Shown here: piece after piece, positions 6,786-16,113 of the stretch
Position numbering within the stretch: position 1 is the first letter of the stretch
How the letters are laid out: every line of letters starts with the position of its first letter
DNA from: an uncultured Oscillospiraceae bacterium
GTDB taxonomy: Bacteria > Bacillota > Clostridia > Oscillospirales > Acutalibacteraceae
Direction of reading: 5' to 3'
Assembly (NCBI GenBank): GCA_959601025.1
Contig: CAUGOD010000009.1
Span: 1 to 64,000 of the forward strand
DNA: 64,000 nt
The notes under the pieces: model-generated
What the model was told of the DNA's origin: nothing
Seen by the model: the letters and a program-made list of their open reading frames with translations, nothing else
Database searches by the model: none
Position numbers and translations under genes: made by a program

Positions 6786-9455
6786 TCACCTATTCTTTTC
6801 CGCCAGCAGCTTCTCCAGGATATCGTCCACGGCATTGATCGCGTCGTCCACCCTGGTGAGGTCCTTGCCGCCCGCCATGGCGGAATCAGGGCGGCCGCCG
6901 CCCTTGCCGCCGCAGATTTTGGCGACCTCCCGCACGATATTCCCGGCGTGCGCGCCCTTGGCCACCGCCTCCGGCCCGCAGTAGCAGGCGAAGGAGACGC
7001 TGCCCTTGTCCTCCATGATGCCGGCAAGAACCGCCACTACGTTCGGGATATTCGCATCGCGACACCGGTCGCACATCGCCCGCACCGCATCGCTGCCGGT
7101 GCCGGTAAAGGCCGCCGAAACCACCTTAATGCCGTCTACTTCCTTTGCTCCTCTGAAAAGGCCTTCCACTTTACCGGCCGCCATTTTGGATTTTATGGTT
7201 TGCAGCTCACGCTGGGAATCCTTCAGCTCATTCCCCAGCTGGACGGCGCGGCGAGGCACCTCGTCGTAATTTCCCACCTTCAGCGCGTCGGCCGCCTGGG
7301 TCAGCAGGGCGCGATATTCGTCGATCAGGGCGAGTACGTTGCCGCCGGTCACCGCCTCAATGCGGCGGACACCCGCCGCCACCGAGCTTTCCGAAAGGAT
7401 GCGGAACAATCCAAGCTTCGCGGTATTGTCCACATGGGTGCCGCCGCAGAGCTCGGTGGACACGCAGGTTCCTTCTTCCGTGCTCCCCATCCGGACCACC
7501 CGCACCACATCGCCGTACTTCTCGCCAAAAAGCGCCATCGCCCCCAGCTTCTTTGCCTCGTCGATCGGCATTTCCCGGATATCCGCCGCCAGTCCGGCGA
7601 GAATCCACCGGTTGACCAGAGCTTCCACCGCGGCAATCTCCTCTGTCGTCAGGGCGGAGAAATGGGTAAAGTCAAACCGCATCCGCTTCGCGTTGACCAG
7701 CTGGCCCGCCTGTTCGACATGCGTGCCGAGCACCTGCCGCAGGGCAGCCTGCAGGAGATGGGCCGCCGTATGGTTCCGCATGGTGGCGCGCCGCTCTTCC
7801 TCGTTCACCGCGGCAACGACCACGTCCCCCACCCGGATTTCGCCCCGCGTCTGGGCGCCGAGATGCAGGACGACTCCGTTCGGCGCCTTCACGGTGTTGA
7901 TCACGTCAAAAGACGCGCCGTCGCTGGTAATTGCGCCGACATCTCCGACCTGTCCGCCGCTTTCCGCGTAGAAAGGGGTCACATCCAGCGCCACGACCGC
8001 CTCTTCCCCCTCGGACACGCCGTCCACCAGCTCATCGTCCCTCAGAATCGCGACCACCTTCGCCTCGCAGCGAAAGGCGTCGTATCCAACAAAGCGGGCC
8101 GGCGCAAGCTCCGCCGTCACGCCGGCGTTATTTTTCCAGGCGTCGGTGCCCGCATTCTTACGGGCGGCGCGTGCGCGTGCGCGCTGTTCCGTCATCAGGC
8201 GGGTGAATTCTTCCTCATCCACCGTGATGCCCTTTTCCTCGAGGATGTCCTTCGTCAGATCGACCGGGAAGCCGTAGGTGTCATACAGCTTGAAAGCGTC
8301 CGCTCCGGGGAGAACCGTTCCCTCCAGCCCCGTCCGCATCTCGTCCAGCAGGGACAGGCCGCTGTCGATGGTCTTTCCGAAGGCTTCCTCCTCCACATGA
8401 ATCAGCTTTTTGATAAAATCCTTCTTTTCCCGCAGCTCGGGATAGGCCTTTTCGTTCTCCGCAATCACGGTATCGCATACCTGATACAGAAACGGCTCGT
8501 GGAGGCCAAGCAGCCGGCCGTGCCGCGCGGCGCGGCGGAGCAGGCGGCGGACCACATAGCCCCGCCCTTCGTTGGAGGGCATCACGCCGTCCCCGATCAT
8601 AAAGGTGGTGGAGCGGATGTGGTCGGTAATGACCCGCAGGGACACGTCGGTTTTCTCGTTTTCGCCATAGGTGACCCCGGCGATCCGGCCGACATGCTTC
8701 ATAATGTTTTGAACGGTATCCACCTCGAACAGGTTCGCTACCCCCTGCATGATGCAGGCAAGGCGCTCCAGCCCCATGCCGGTGTCGATGTTCGGATGGT
8801 CGAGGGGGGTGTAGTTTCCCTTCCCGTCGCTGTCGAACTGGGTGAAAACGTTGTTCCAGAACTCCACATACCGGTCGCAGTCGCAGCCGACCCCGCAGGT
8901 GGGCGAGCCGCAGCCGTATTCCTCTCCACGGTCGAAATACAGCTCGGAGCAGGGGCCGCAGGGACCGCTGCCGTGCTCCCAGAAATTGTCCTCCTTCCCC
9001 AGCCGCACGATGCGGTCGGGGCTGACGCCGACCTCCTTCGTCCAGATGTCGAAGGCCTCGTCGTCGTTTTCATAAATACTGACCCAGATACGGTCTACCG
9101 GCAGCTCCAGCACCTTTGTGCAGAACTCCCAGGCCCAGGCGGTCGCCTCGTGCTTGAAGTAGTCGCCGAAGCTGAAATTGCCCAGCATTTCGAAATAGGT
9201 GCCGTGGCGGGCGGTTTTCCCCACCCGCTCGATATCCGGGGTGCGGATACACTTCTGACAGGTTGTCACCCGTTTACGGGGAGGCGTAATCTCCCCGGTG
9301 AAGTATTTTTTCATCGGCGCCATGCCGGAATTGATGAGCAGCAGGGATTTATCGTTCTGCGGCACAAGCGAAAAGCTTGGCAGGCGCAGATGACCCTTGG
9401 TCTCAAAAAAGGAGAGGTATTTTTCCCTTAGATCGTTCAGACCGGTCCATTCCAT
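6786..9455 (-). CDS. alaS: Alanine-tRNA ligase
   Basis: 889 residues, close to the usual ~875. The N-terminal catalytic domain starts MEWTGLNDLREKYLSFFETKGH and includes NSGMAPMKKYF and the RACIMQG-type dimer/adenylate region. The editing domain shows HTAAHLLQAALR (the HxxxH zinc site) and the later CGGTHVDNT. The C-terminal C-Ala domain ends with GGGRPDSAMAGG. It attaches Ala to tRNA-Ala in the cytoplasm and clears mischarged Ser/Gly. The start at 9455 is preceded by AAAGGA; longer frames read into the T-box leader. Control by the T-box at 9472-9704 makes expression respond to uncharged tRNA-Ala. Confidence 0.97.
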   Translation of the reverse strand: MEWTGLNDLREKYLSFFETKGHLRLPSFSLVPQNDKSLLLINSGMAPMKKYFTGEITPPRKRVTTCQKCIRTPDIERVGKTARHGTYFEMLGNFSFGDYFKHEATAWAWEFCTKVLELPVDRIWVSIYENDDEAFDIWTKEVGVSPDRIVRLGKEDNFWEHGSGPCGPCSELYFDRGEEYGCGSPTCGVGCDCDRYVEFWNNVFTQFDSDGKGNYTPLDHPNIDTGMGLERLACIMQGVANLFEVDTVQNIMKHVGRIAGVTYGENEKTDVSLRVITDHIRSTTFMIGDGVMPSNEGRGYVVRRLLRRAARHGRLLGLHEPFLYQVCDTVIAENEKAYPELREKKDFIKKLIHVEEEAFGKTIDSGLSLLDEMRTGLEGTVLPGADAFKLYDTYGFPVDLTKDILEEKGITVDEEEFTRLMTEQRARARAARKNAGTDAWKNNAGVTAELAPARFVGYDAFRCEAKVVAILRDDELVDGVSEGEEAVVALDVTPFYAESGGQVGDVGAITSDGASFDVINTVKAPNGVVLHLGAQTRGEIRVGDVVVAAVNEEERRATMRNHTAAHLLQAALRQVLGTHVEQAGQLVNAKRMRFDFTHFSALTTEEIAAVEALVNRWILAGLAADIREMPIDEAKKLGAMALFGEKYGDVVRVVRMGSTEEGTCVSTELCGGTHVDNTAKLGLFRILSESSVAAGVRRIEAVTGGNVLALIDEYRALLTQAADALKVGNYDEVPRRAVQLGNELKDSQRELQTIKSKMAAGKVEGLFRGAKEVDGIKVVSAAFTGTGSDAVRAMCDRCRDANIPNVVAVLAGIMEDKGSVSFACYCGPEAVAKGAHAGNIVREVAKICGGKGGGRPDSAMAGGKDLTRVDDAINAVDDILEKLLAEKNR

Positions 9456-9471
9456 GGTGTATCGTCCTTTC

Positions 9472-9704
9472 AAAAAATAAGGAGCTCCCGCCCAATCATG
9501 GGACGGAAGCTCCGTGGTACCACCCAAATTGCACCGGAAAACAAACCGGCGCCGCTTGAATCCCTTAACGCGGGAAACGCCGCCGCTCGCCGCAGCGGGA
9601 CTCGGGGAGGGCCTCCGCCCCGGTTTCCGTAAACGCCTCGCAGCCCAAGGGCGTCCTCTCTGCACGGACCGACGCGGTTCGTTCCCGTCATCGTCTTTTG
9701 CTAT
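9472..9704 (-). promoter_or_regulatory. T-box riboswitch leader of alaS
   Basis: The minus strand carries the T-box core GGGTGGTACCACGG (9525-9512). The bulge reads UGGU, which pairs with a tRNA ending in ACCA, as expected for tRNA-Ala with discriminator A. Just after it is a terminator: GGAGCTTCCGTCCC (9513-9500) pairs with GGGCGGGAGCTCC (9493-9481), then TTATTTTTT. The T-box core overlaps the terminator's first arm, giving the usual terminator/antiterminator choice. I could not place the specifier codon with confidence in the ~180-base stem I region. Confidence 0.92.
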
Positions 9705-9710
9705 ACGTTC

Positions 9711-9739
9711 ATTATAGAAGCCGCGCCGCCGCTTGTCAA
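9711..9739 (-). promoter_or_regulatory. Consensus sigma-A promoter of alaS
   Basis: On the minus strand a perfect TTGACA (9739-9734), 17-base spacer and perfect TATAAT (9716-9711). Transcription should start near 9704, at the head of the T-box leader. Confidence 0.92.
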
Positions 9740-9780
9740 GCGGTTTCTGTATGGAGCCTGGAAAGACCGGCGAAGACGAA

Positions 9781-10188
9781 TCAATCCTTCAACGGAATCC
9801 CCTTGGCGTCGGTTGCGATGGAGCCTGTAAGTATCTGGATTCCCTCAACCAACCCCCAGATTTCACTGGCCAGCGCCAGAATGCCGCAGCTGAGCACCGA
9901 AATCAGCAGCTGTGCAACAGCCTTGCCGGTATAGCCCAGATAGAAGTTGTGGATACCGAGGGAGCCGAGGAAAATTCCCAGCAGGCCGGCGGCCATTTTG
10001 GACTTCTGCACACCGGCCGGAATCGGCTGTGCAAAGGCAACGCCGCACTGGGTACACACCGCCGCGCCGGGAGCGCTCTGGGCGCCGCAATTGGGACAGA
10101 AATTCTGCCCCTGACCAGCCGGCACGCCGCATTTTACGCATACGACAGCCTGCGGATCCATTTCATTGTCGCAATTTCTGCAATACAT
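9781..10188 (-). CDS. Zinc-ribbon TM2-domain membrane protein
   Basis: The 135-residue product begins with two zinc ribbons (CRNC...CVKCG, about 3-21, and CPNCG...CTQCG, 31-49). A TM2 domain follows: two membrane helices with the family turn GIHNFYLGYTGKAVAQLL and a second helix ending in IWGLVEGIQILTG. TM2 proteins are widespread and of unknown molecular role. AGGAGGGG precedes the ATG by 9 bases. The gene stands alone; the 240 bases upstream (10189-10429) hold only a 6-bp dyad GCTGTC-AGT-GACAGC (10309-10323) of unclear meaning. Confidence 0.85.
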   Translation of the reverse strand: MYCRNCDNEMDPQAVVCVKCGVPAGQGQNFCPNCGAQSAPGAAVCTQCGVAFAQPIPAGVQKSKMAAGLLGIFLGSLGIHNFYLGYTGKAVAQLLISVLSCGILALASEIWGLVEGIQILTGSIATDAKGIPLKD

Positions 10189-10429
10189 AACGATTACCCC
10201 TCCTGAAAAATAATCACAATCACCGGATATTCCGGTTTATTGTCCCTGATAGCTGCTGTGGAAGCATCCGTACCGCAACAAGCAGAAATCGCACTGTCAA
10301 CTACCGCCGCTGTCAGTGACAGCCTAGCACGGTCAGGACGCTAACCTTTATTGTCAGAATACCATATACAACAAGGATTTTCAATAGCTTTCTATTTCCA
10401 TAACGCCTGATCTTCCGCCCAAAAACTCG

Positions 10430-12031
10430 TTACAGCAGACCGCGTTCCCTTTTGAATTCCAGGAATTCGTCAAAGCTCATGGTTTTGTCCAGCAGGCCGT
10501 CCGGGGTCAGTTCGATGACCCGGTTGGCCACCGTCTGGACGAACTGGTGGTCATAGGAGGAGAACAGTACGTTCCCCTTAAAGTCGATCAAACCATTGTT
10601 CACCGCCGTGATGGATTCCAGATCGAGGTGGTTGGTCGGCTGGTCCAGAAGCAGCACATTCGCGCCGAACATCATCATCCGGGAGAGCATGCACCGCACC
10701 TTCTCGCCGCCGGACAGAACGCCGACCGGCTTGAGCACATCGTCCCCCGAGAAAAGCATCTTCCCGAGGAAGCCGCGCAGATAGGATTCATGGGTGTCGG
10801 TGGAATACTGCTCCAGCCACTGGATAATGTTGAGCTCACACCCCTCAAAAAAAGCGGTGTTGTCCTTCGGGAAATAGGACTGGGAAGTGCTCACGCCCCA
10901 TTTGAAGCTGCCCTCGTCCGGTTCAAGCTCCTCCATCAGGATACGGAACAGGGTAGTGTTGGCGATCTCGCTCTCCCCCACGAAAGCGATCTTGTCTCCC
11001 TTGTTCACCCGGAAGGAGACGTTGTTCAGCACCTTCACGCCGTCCACCGTCTTGCTGATTCCCTCCACGCTGAGGATTTCCTTCCCCGCTTCCCGATCCA
11101 TCGTGAAGCCGACGAAGGGGTAGCGGCGGGAGGAGGCGGGCATTTCCTCCGGCGTGAGCTTTTCGATCAGCTTTTTCCGGCTGGTCGCCTGCTTGGACTT
11201 GGATTTGTTGGCGGAGAACCGCTCTATAAAGCTTTGCAGCTCCTTGATTTTCTCCTCCGCCTTGCGGTTCTGGTCGCGGATCATCCGCTGCATGAGCTGA
11301 CTGGATTCGTACCAGAAATCGTAATTGCCGACGTAAATCTTGATCTTGTTGTAGTCCACGTCCACGATATGAGTGCAGACGTTATTCAGGAAATGCCGGT
11401 CATGGGAAACCACGATAACGGTTCCCTCATAATCCAAAAGGAAATCCTCCAGCCAGTCGACCGAAGGGATATCCAGGCCGTTGGTGGGCTCGTCCAGCAG
11501 GATGATATCCGGCTGGCCGAACAGAGCCTGCGCCAGCAGAATCTTCACCTTCTGCTTTTCGGTCAGGGTATCCATCTGTGAATACAGCAGCCCGTTGTCC
11601 AGTCCCAGCCCCTGAAGAATCCGGCCGGCCTCGGTTTCCGCATCCCAGCCGTTCAGCTCGGCGAACTCGCTTTCCAGCTCGGCGGCGAGGTTGCCGTCCT
11701 CCTCTGAAAAATCCTCCTTGGCGTACAGCGCGTCCTTCTGCTTCATCACCTCGTACAGGCGGGGATTGCCGCTGATGACCGTATCCAGCACGGTGTATTC
11801 GTCATACGCGAAGTGATTCTGCTTCAGCACCGACATCCGGGTTTTCGCGTCGATCGCGACCTCCCCGGAGGACGGCTCCAGCTCGCCGGACAGGATACGA
11901 AGAAAGGTGGATTTTCCCGCCCCGTTCGCGCCGATCACGCCGTAGCAGTTGCCCGGTGTGAATTTCAGGTTAACATGCTTGAACAGGCTCTGTCCGCCGA
12001 AGTTCAGGCTGAGGTCCGATACCGTAATCAT
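10430..12031 (-). CDS. ABC-F type ATPase with degenerate second ATP site
   Basis: 533 residues, two ABC domains joined by a charged linker, no membrane segments: an ABC-F protein (YbiT/YkpA-like) that would act on the ribosome rather than in transport. Domain 1 has an intact Walker A (GANGAGKS, 34-41) and Walker B (ILLDEPTN, E181), with a non-canonical signature (LTEKQK). Domain 2 has a good signature (LSGGEK, 439-444), but its Walker A reads GESEIANT (352-359), with Asn358 where the Lys should be. Its Walker B ends LLDQPTN (Gln464 for the catalytic Glu). I confirmed the Asn codon (AAC) in the DNA. GGGAGG precedes the ATG. Confidence 0.92.
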   Translation of the reverse strand: MITVSDLSLNFGGQSLFKHVNLKFTPGNCYGVIGANGAGKSTFLRILSGELEPSSGEVAIDAKTRMSVLKQNHFAYDEYTVLDTVISGNPRLYEVMKQKDALYAKEDFSEEDGNLAAELESEFAELNGWDAETEAGRILQGLGLDNGLLYSQMDTLTEKQKVKILLAQALFGQPDIILLDEPTNGLDIPSVDWLEDFLLDYEGTVIVVSHDRHFLNNVCTHIVDVDYNKIKIYVGNYDFWYESSQLMQRMIRDQNRKAEEKIKELQSFIERFSANKSKSKQATSRKKLIEKLTPEEMPASSRRYPFVGFTMDREAGKEILSVEGISKTVDGVKVLNNVSFRVNKGDKIAFVGESEIANTTLFRILMEELEPDEGSFKWGVSTSQSYFPKDNTAFFEGCELNIIQWLEQYSTDTHESYLRGFLGKMLFSGDDVLKPVGVLSGGEKVRCMLSRMMMFGANVLLLDQPTNHLDLESITAVNNGLIDFKGNVLFSSYDHQFVQTVANRVIELTPDGLLDKTMSFDEFLEFKRERGLL

Positions 12032-12051
12032 GAGGTTCCTCCCAGATAAAT

Positions 12052-12834
12052 TTAAGATAAAATACTTGGTTGCAGGAAATTGACCAGCAGGATAGCCGCG
12101 CCGAGCACAGTCAGCACCACACCGGTCGCCCGGTTGAGCGTCAGAGGGCTGGCTTTATTGGCGAACCGTGCGGCAATCCGCGCCCACAGCAGCGTGGAGA
12201 GGATGCAGAAAACCAGCGCGGCGATATCCGGCATTCCGCCGATGGCAAAATGGGAAACCGCACCGGTAAGCGCGGTAAAGGCCATAATAAAAACGCTGGT
12301 ACCGACCGCCGTTTTCAGCTCATATCCCAGCACGCTGGTCAGGATAAGCAGCATCATCATGCCGCCGCCTGCACCCACAAAGCCGCAGATCAGGCCGATC
12401 AGCGTACCACAGAGGAGCGACTGCGCCAGCCGCTTTTTCGGGGAGACCGCTGCCATGCTCTCCTTTGTGGTCATCACCGGCTTTACGATGAATTTGATTC
12501 CCAGCAGCAGCGTCATGAATACGGAAAAGGTTCCCATCGTCGTATTGGGCACCAGGCTGGAGAGATAACTCCCCACCATGGTGAAGACCAGAACGGCCAG
12601 CATCATGGCAATCCCATTGCGAATGTCCAAATTTCTGTTTTTGCCGTAGGTATAGGCGGAAACCGCGCTCGCCAGCACGTCCGACGCCAGGGCGATCCCC
12701 ACCGCCTCATAAGCCGGTATCCCCAGAAAGGTAACCAGCATCGGACTGATCACAGCGGCGGCGCTCATCCCGGCGAAGCCCGTACCCAGGCCCGCGCCGA
12801 TCCCGGCGAGGAAGCAGACGATGAATTTCAGCAA
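12052..12834 (-). CDS. TauE/SafE family membrane transporter
   Basis: A 260-residue protein with about seven or eight hydrophobic helices and the two Gly-rich repeats typical of the family (AGIGAGLGTGFAGMSAAAV near the N-terminus and GLICGFVGAGGGMMMLLIL in the middle). Members export sulfite, sulfoacetate or other small organic anions; the substrate here is unknown. The start is a TTG at 12834, chosen because AGGAGAG lies 8-9 bases upstream and no ATG fits. It ends 20 bases before the ABC-F gene, so the two may share a transcript, though no functional link is apparent. Confidence 0.87.
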   Translation of the reverse strand: MLKFIVCFLAGIGAGLGTGFAGMSAAAVISPMLVTFLGIPAYEAVGIALASDVLASAVSAYTYGKNRNLDIRNGIAMMLAVLVFTMVGSYLSSLVPNTTMGTFSVFMTLLLGIKFIVKPVMTTKESMAAVSPKKRLAQSLLCGTLIGLICGFVGAGGGMMMLLILTSVLGYELKTAVGTSVFIMAFTALTGAVSHFAIGGMPDIAALVFCILSTLLWARIAARFANKASPLTLNRATGVVLTVLGAAILLVNFLQPSILS

Positions 12835-12934
12835 GGGCCGTACTCTCCTTCCTTGGCTGGCGAGACTGCGTTACAAAAGTATAGTATAGCATATTACGAG
12901 GAGAATGGGAAGGCCTTTCCGCCCGGCGCCGTCT

Positions 12935-12971
12935 TATGAAAAAAAGCGCCCTTCGGCGCTTTTTTCATAAT
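12935..12971. terminator. Terminator after the SpoIVFB-like gene
   Basis: Nearly perfect palindrome: TTATGAAAAAAAGCGCC, a 4-nt loop, then GGCGCTTTTTTCATAA. It has T-runs in both directions and lies 55 bases after the minus-strand stop codon at 13026. Confidence 0.88.
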
Positions 12972-13025
12972 TTATTGCTCGCATGACCCCGTTGGCCTGT
13001 GCGGAGCAGCCTGCAGAGCCGCCCG

Positions 13026-13613
13026 TTATTTCTTTTTGAAAAGGAGAAGAAGCCCCAGATAGAGGCTGACCGCCAGCAGGGTGAAATTGTACCCGCTGCG
13101 GATCAACACATAAAACCCCGCCGTCGCGAGCGGGATCAGGGAGGCGACCGATACGAGCTGGCAGAGCCGTTCACTGCGTTCTTCGTCCATGCGGCCCGCC
13201 AGAAGATTGTACAAAGCCTGTCCCCCATCCAGCGGACCAATCGGCAGCAGGTTGAAGGTCCCCATGGTCAGGTGGATCAGCGCGGGCGCGGTCATTCCGG
13301 TGGTCGCCGCCAGGACGGCAAAGGTCAGCAAATTGACCAGCGGGCCGGCCAGCGCGACCAGCAGGCCGCCGCCGTATCCAAGTCGGGAGGAGGGAGCCTG
13401 CTCCACCCGCACGCCGAACACGCCGACGCTGATCGCCGCTGGGCGGCTTCCCAGTGCGTACAGGGCGAGGAAATGCCCCGCCTCGTGCATGGCGGACGCC
13501 GCGACGCACCACAGGGGGAACCCAGAGGGATTCAGCGACAGCAACACCACGATCGCCGCGGGGAAGAGCAGGCTCAGCCGGAAATCCACCCCGCGTATCC
13601 GCAGCTCAAGCAT
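13026..13613 (-). CDS. spoIVFB: Site-2 protease, SpoIVFB-like (M50)
   Basis: 195 residues with about five or six hydrophobic segments. The zinc-binding HEAGH is in the second helix and the second M50 signature NLLPIGPLDGG follows, so the membrane-embedded metalloprotease site looks complete. In Bacillus, SpoIVFB cleaves pro-sigma-K in the outer forespore membrane; that role is inferred here from family and from the partner gene. The ATG at 13613 overlaps the stop of the upstream M23 gene by 8 bases (ATGCTTGA), which favours coupled translation; its own ribosome-binding site is poor. A more upstream ATG at 13646 would extend the overlap. Confidence 0.85.
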   Translation of the reverse strand: MLELRIRGVDFRLSLLFPAAIVVLLSLNPSGFPLWCVAASAMHEAGHFLALYALGSRPAAISVGVFGVRVEQAPSSRLGYGGGLLVALAGPLVNLLTFAVLAATTGMTAPALIHLTMGTFNLLPIGPLDGGQALYNLLAGRMDEERSERLCQLVSVASLIPLATAGFYVLIRSGYNFTLLAVSLYLGLLLLFKKK

Positions 13614-14529
13614 ATTCGCTGACCGGAACGACGCCGGCCGGATCATAGGCCACGCCGTTCACCCGAATCTCGATATGGAGGTGCGGGCCGGTGGAATCCC
13701 CCGTGGAGCCGACCCGCGCCACCGTTTCCCCCGCCCGGATGACCGCGTCCTTAGACGCCAGTATCTCGGAACAATGGGCGTACAGCACCTCTATCCCGTT
13801 CCCGTGATAGATTTTTACATAGTTGCCGTAGCTCCCGTTTTCTCCAACCTCTTCCACCACGCCGAAATACATCGCCGCGATCGCCGCACCCTCGTCCGCG
13901 CCGATATCCAACGCCTGATGGAAGCTCAGTCCCCCCTTGGTCGGGTTCTCCCGGTAGCCGAAGCGGGAGGTCACGGTTCCCGCTGCCAGGGGCTTGGCCG
14001 CTTTCATGCTAAGCGTCAGCGGCGCAAAGCTGGCTCCCTCCGGTGCGTAAAAGACCCTTTTTCCATCCACAGTGAGGTCGTTCCCGCCGGTCGGGGCCGC
14101 GGAAGACGCAGTAGAAGCGGCGGAACCGCCCGTCCCGGATGCAGCGCTCTCCGTCGGCGTGGTCGCGTTTCCGGAGGGCGTGGAAGAGCCCTCTCCCGTC
14201 GGGCCGGCTGCGCTGGACGAGCCGTCCCCATCGGATGGGCCGTCCCCACCGGATGAGGAATCGCCCGCTCCGGGCGTATCCAGCAGCGCGGCCAGGGTGG
14301 CGATTACCGAATTGCTCATGATCGACTGGTTAAAGCTCTGGCGGAGCTGAGAAAATGCTGAGCCGCCGATCAGGCGGAACACCAGCGCGACCAGGATCAC
14401 CACCAGACAGGATATACTCTGCACCGCGATCAGCTGCCAGCCGGAGGAGCCGTTCCTTGAGGCGTTCCTGGGAGCGTTCTTTTTGGATTCCGCTGTGTGC
14501 GACGACCGGCGCGGTCTTTCTTCCGGCAT
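13606..14529 (-). CDS. Membrane-anchored M23/LytM protein, SpoIVFA-like
   Basis: 307 residues: a basic cytoplasmic head (1-30), one membrane segment (about 31-54), a Ser/Gly/Thr-rich linker (88-150), and an M23 domain (160-307). Its metal ligands appear present: H204 and D208 in SFHQALD, H252 in LYAH, and H283/H285 in GPHLHIE. Direct overlap with a SpoIVFB-like protease gene makes it the likely SpoIVFA counterpart, the anchor that holds the protease inactive until signalled. SpoIIQ-type forespore proteins have the same layout and cannot be excluded from sequence alone. AAAGGA lies 11 bases before the ATG. Confidence 0.75.
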   Translation of the reverse strand: MPEERPRRSSHTAESKKNAPRNASRNGSSGWQLIAVQSISCLVVILVALVFRLIGGSAFSQLRQSFNQSIMSNSVIATLAALLDTPGAGDSSSGGDGPSDGDGSSSAAGPTGEGSSTPSGNATTPTESAASGTGGSAASTASSAAPTGGNDLTVDGKRVFYAPEGASFAPLTLSMKAAKPLAAGTVTSRFGYRENPTKGGLSFHQALDIGADEGAAIAAMYFGVVEEVGENGSYGNYVKIYHGNGIEVLYAHCSEILASKDAVIRAGETVARVGSTGDSTGPHLHIEIRVNGVAYDPAGVVPVSEYA

Positions 14530-14582
14530 GGAAGTCCACGTCCTTTCCCTATGTTACGAAAGCATGTAAAACGACGTCCTGC

Positions 14583-14617
14583 CGCGGGGAGGCGCCCGTA
14601 GAAGGAGCCTCCCCGCG
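14583..14617. terminator. Hairpin after spoIVA
   Basis: CGCGGGGAGGC (14583-14593) pairs with GCCTCCCCGCG (14607-14617), 11 perfect base pairs, 7 bases past the spoIVA stop. There is no immediate T-tract on the minus strand, so termination would be weak or the hairpin may act as an mRNA barrier. Confidence 0.45.
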
Positions 14618-14623
14618 TTTCGG

Positions 14624-16099
14624 TCAGACGATGATACAGATCAGGCCGTTGCAGCCCTCGTTGATGATGCGTTCCACCGTTTCCTTGAGCTTGATCCGCG
14701 CGTCCCCCGGCATCCGGTAGAGCTTATTGTGCAGCCCTTCGTTGACCAGACCGTAGAGCGAGGTGCCGAAGATGTTGGATTCCCAGATTTTGTTCGGGCT
14801 TTCCTCAAACTCGCGCAGCAGGTAGTTAACCAGATCCTCCGACTGCCGCTCGGAGCCGACGATCGGCGAAACCTCGGTGGTGATATCCGCCCGCATCATA
14901 TGGATGGAGGGGGCCTGCGCCCGCAGACGGATGCCATACCGCCCGCTCTGCTTGATGATCTCGGGCTCGTCGAGGGTCATTTCCTCCAGAGACGGCATAA
15001 CGATGCCGTAGCCGGTGGCCTCCACCTCGTCCAGCGCGTCCTTGATCTTGTCGTATTTTTTCTTGATTCCGGCCAGCTCCACCATACAAGCCATCAGCGC
15101 TGCTTCGCCGTCGATGGCAAGCCCCGTGGACTCCCCCAGCACCTTGTAGAACAGGTCGGGATTGATGGTGACCGCAATGGAGGCGCAGCCGCGCCCCAGC
15201 TCGATCGCCGTCATCCGCGCACTGTCCACATGCTCGCATTTCAGAATATCGCCGGTCATGGCGGATACGTTGCTGATTTTATGCACCAGCTCGGCGGCGC
15301 CGCGCACCGTATCGAACACCGAACGGCGGATTGGGTTGTTCTTGTCAAGCCCGGTGAGCCACTTCGGCAGCTCCACCGCGATCTCCCGCACCGGGAACTC
15401 GAACAGCACCTTTTCCAGGATACGGCGGATCTCCGCTTCCTCCATCTCCAGGCAGTTGACCGGGCAGACCGGCACTGAATACCGGGATTCCATCTCGGCG
15501 GCGAGCTGCATCGTTTCGGGCGAGGTGGGATTCAGGGTGTTCAGCAGTACCACGAAGGGCTTGTTGATCTCCCGCAGCTCGGAAATCACCCGCTCCTCGG
15601 CTTCCTCGTATTCGTCCCGGGGAATCTCGGTAATGGAGCCGTCGGTGGTGACCACCAGGCCAATGGTGGAATGCTCGGTGATTACCTTCTGCGTCCCGAT
15701 CTCCGCCGCCATATTAAAGGGAATTTCCTCCTCAAACCACGGGGTCTTAACCATCCGGGGCGCGTTGTTCTCGATATACCCCAGCGAGGAGGGGACGATG
15801 TAGCCCACGCAGTCGATCAGCCGGACGTTCAGCGTCGCCGTGCCGTCCACCGTAATGGTGACCGCCTGCTCGGGAATAAATTTTGGCTCGGTGGTCATGA
15901 TGGTGCGTCCAGCGGCCGACTGGGGCAGCTCATCCGTCGCACGGTCGCGGCGGGCGGCGCTCTCAATATTCGGGATTACCAGGGTATCCATGAACCGTTT
16001 GATAAAGGTAGATTTGCCCGTGCGCACGGGGCCGACAACGCCGATATAGATGTCGCCCTGCGTGCGCTGGGCAATGGTATCGTAGATATTGCTTTCCAT
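14624..16099 (-). CDS. spoIVA: Spore coat morphogenetic ATPase SpoIVA
   Basis: 491 residues, the length of Bacillus SpoIVA (492). It opens MESNIYDTIAQRTQGDIYIG and has the Walker A site GPVRTGKS (23-30), followed by the long middle domain and the conserved C-terminus ending GCNGLICIIV. SpoIVA polymerises on the outer forespore membrane using ATP and forms the base of the coat. I take the start at 16099 because AGGAGG lies 7 bases upstream; an ATG two codons earlier is too close to it. The gene is 14 bases after sipL, its known binding partner in Clostridia. Confidence 0.97.
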   Translation of the reverse strand: MESNIYDTIAQRTQGDIYIGVVGPVRTGKSTFIKRFMDTLVIPNIESAARRDRATDELPQSAAGRTIMTTEPKFIPEQAVTITVDGTATLNVRLIDCVGYIVPSSLGYIENNAPRMVKTPWFEEEIPFNMAAEIGTQKVITEHSTIGLVVTTDGSITEIPRDEYEEAEERVISELREINKPFVVLLNTLNPTSPETMQLAAEMESRYSVPVCPVNCLEMEEAEIRRILEKVLFEFPVREIAVELPKWLTGLDKNNPIRRSVFDTVRGAAELVHKISNVSAMTGDILKCEHVDSARMTAIELGRGCASIAVTINPDLFYKVLGESTGLAIDGEAALMACMVELAGIKKKYDKIKDALDEVEATGYGIVMPSLEEMTLDEPEIIKQSGRYGIRLRAQAPSIHMMRADITTEVSPIVGSERQSEDLVNYLLREFEESPNKIWESNIFGTSLYGLVNEGLHNKLYRMPGDARIKLKETVERIINEGCNGLICIIV

Positions 16100-16113
16100 C
16101 TCCATTCCTCCTC

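Noticed and set aside
6948..9431. An 827-codon open frame on the plus strand
   Set aside because: It is exactly antisense to alaS, which has all family motifs; the frame is open only because of high GC. The same applies to the other long antisense frames (for example over groEL, spoIVA, sipL, uvrA and ftsH).
10309..10323. Dyad GCTGTC-AGT-GACAGC
   Set aside because: Too short and not clearly placed relative to a promoter to call an operator.
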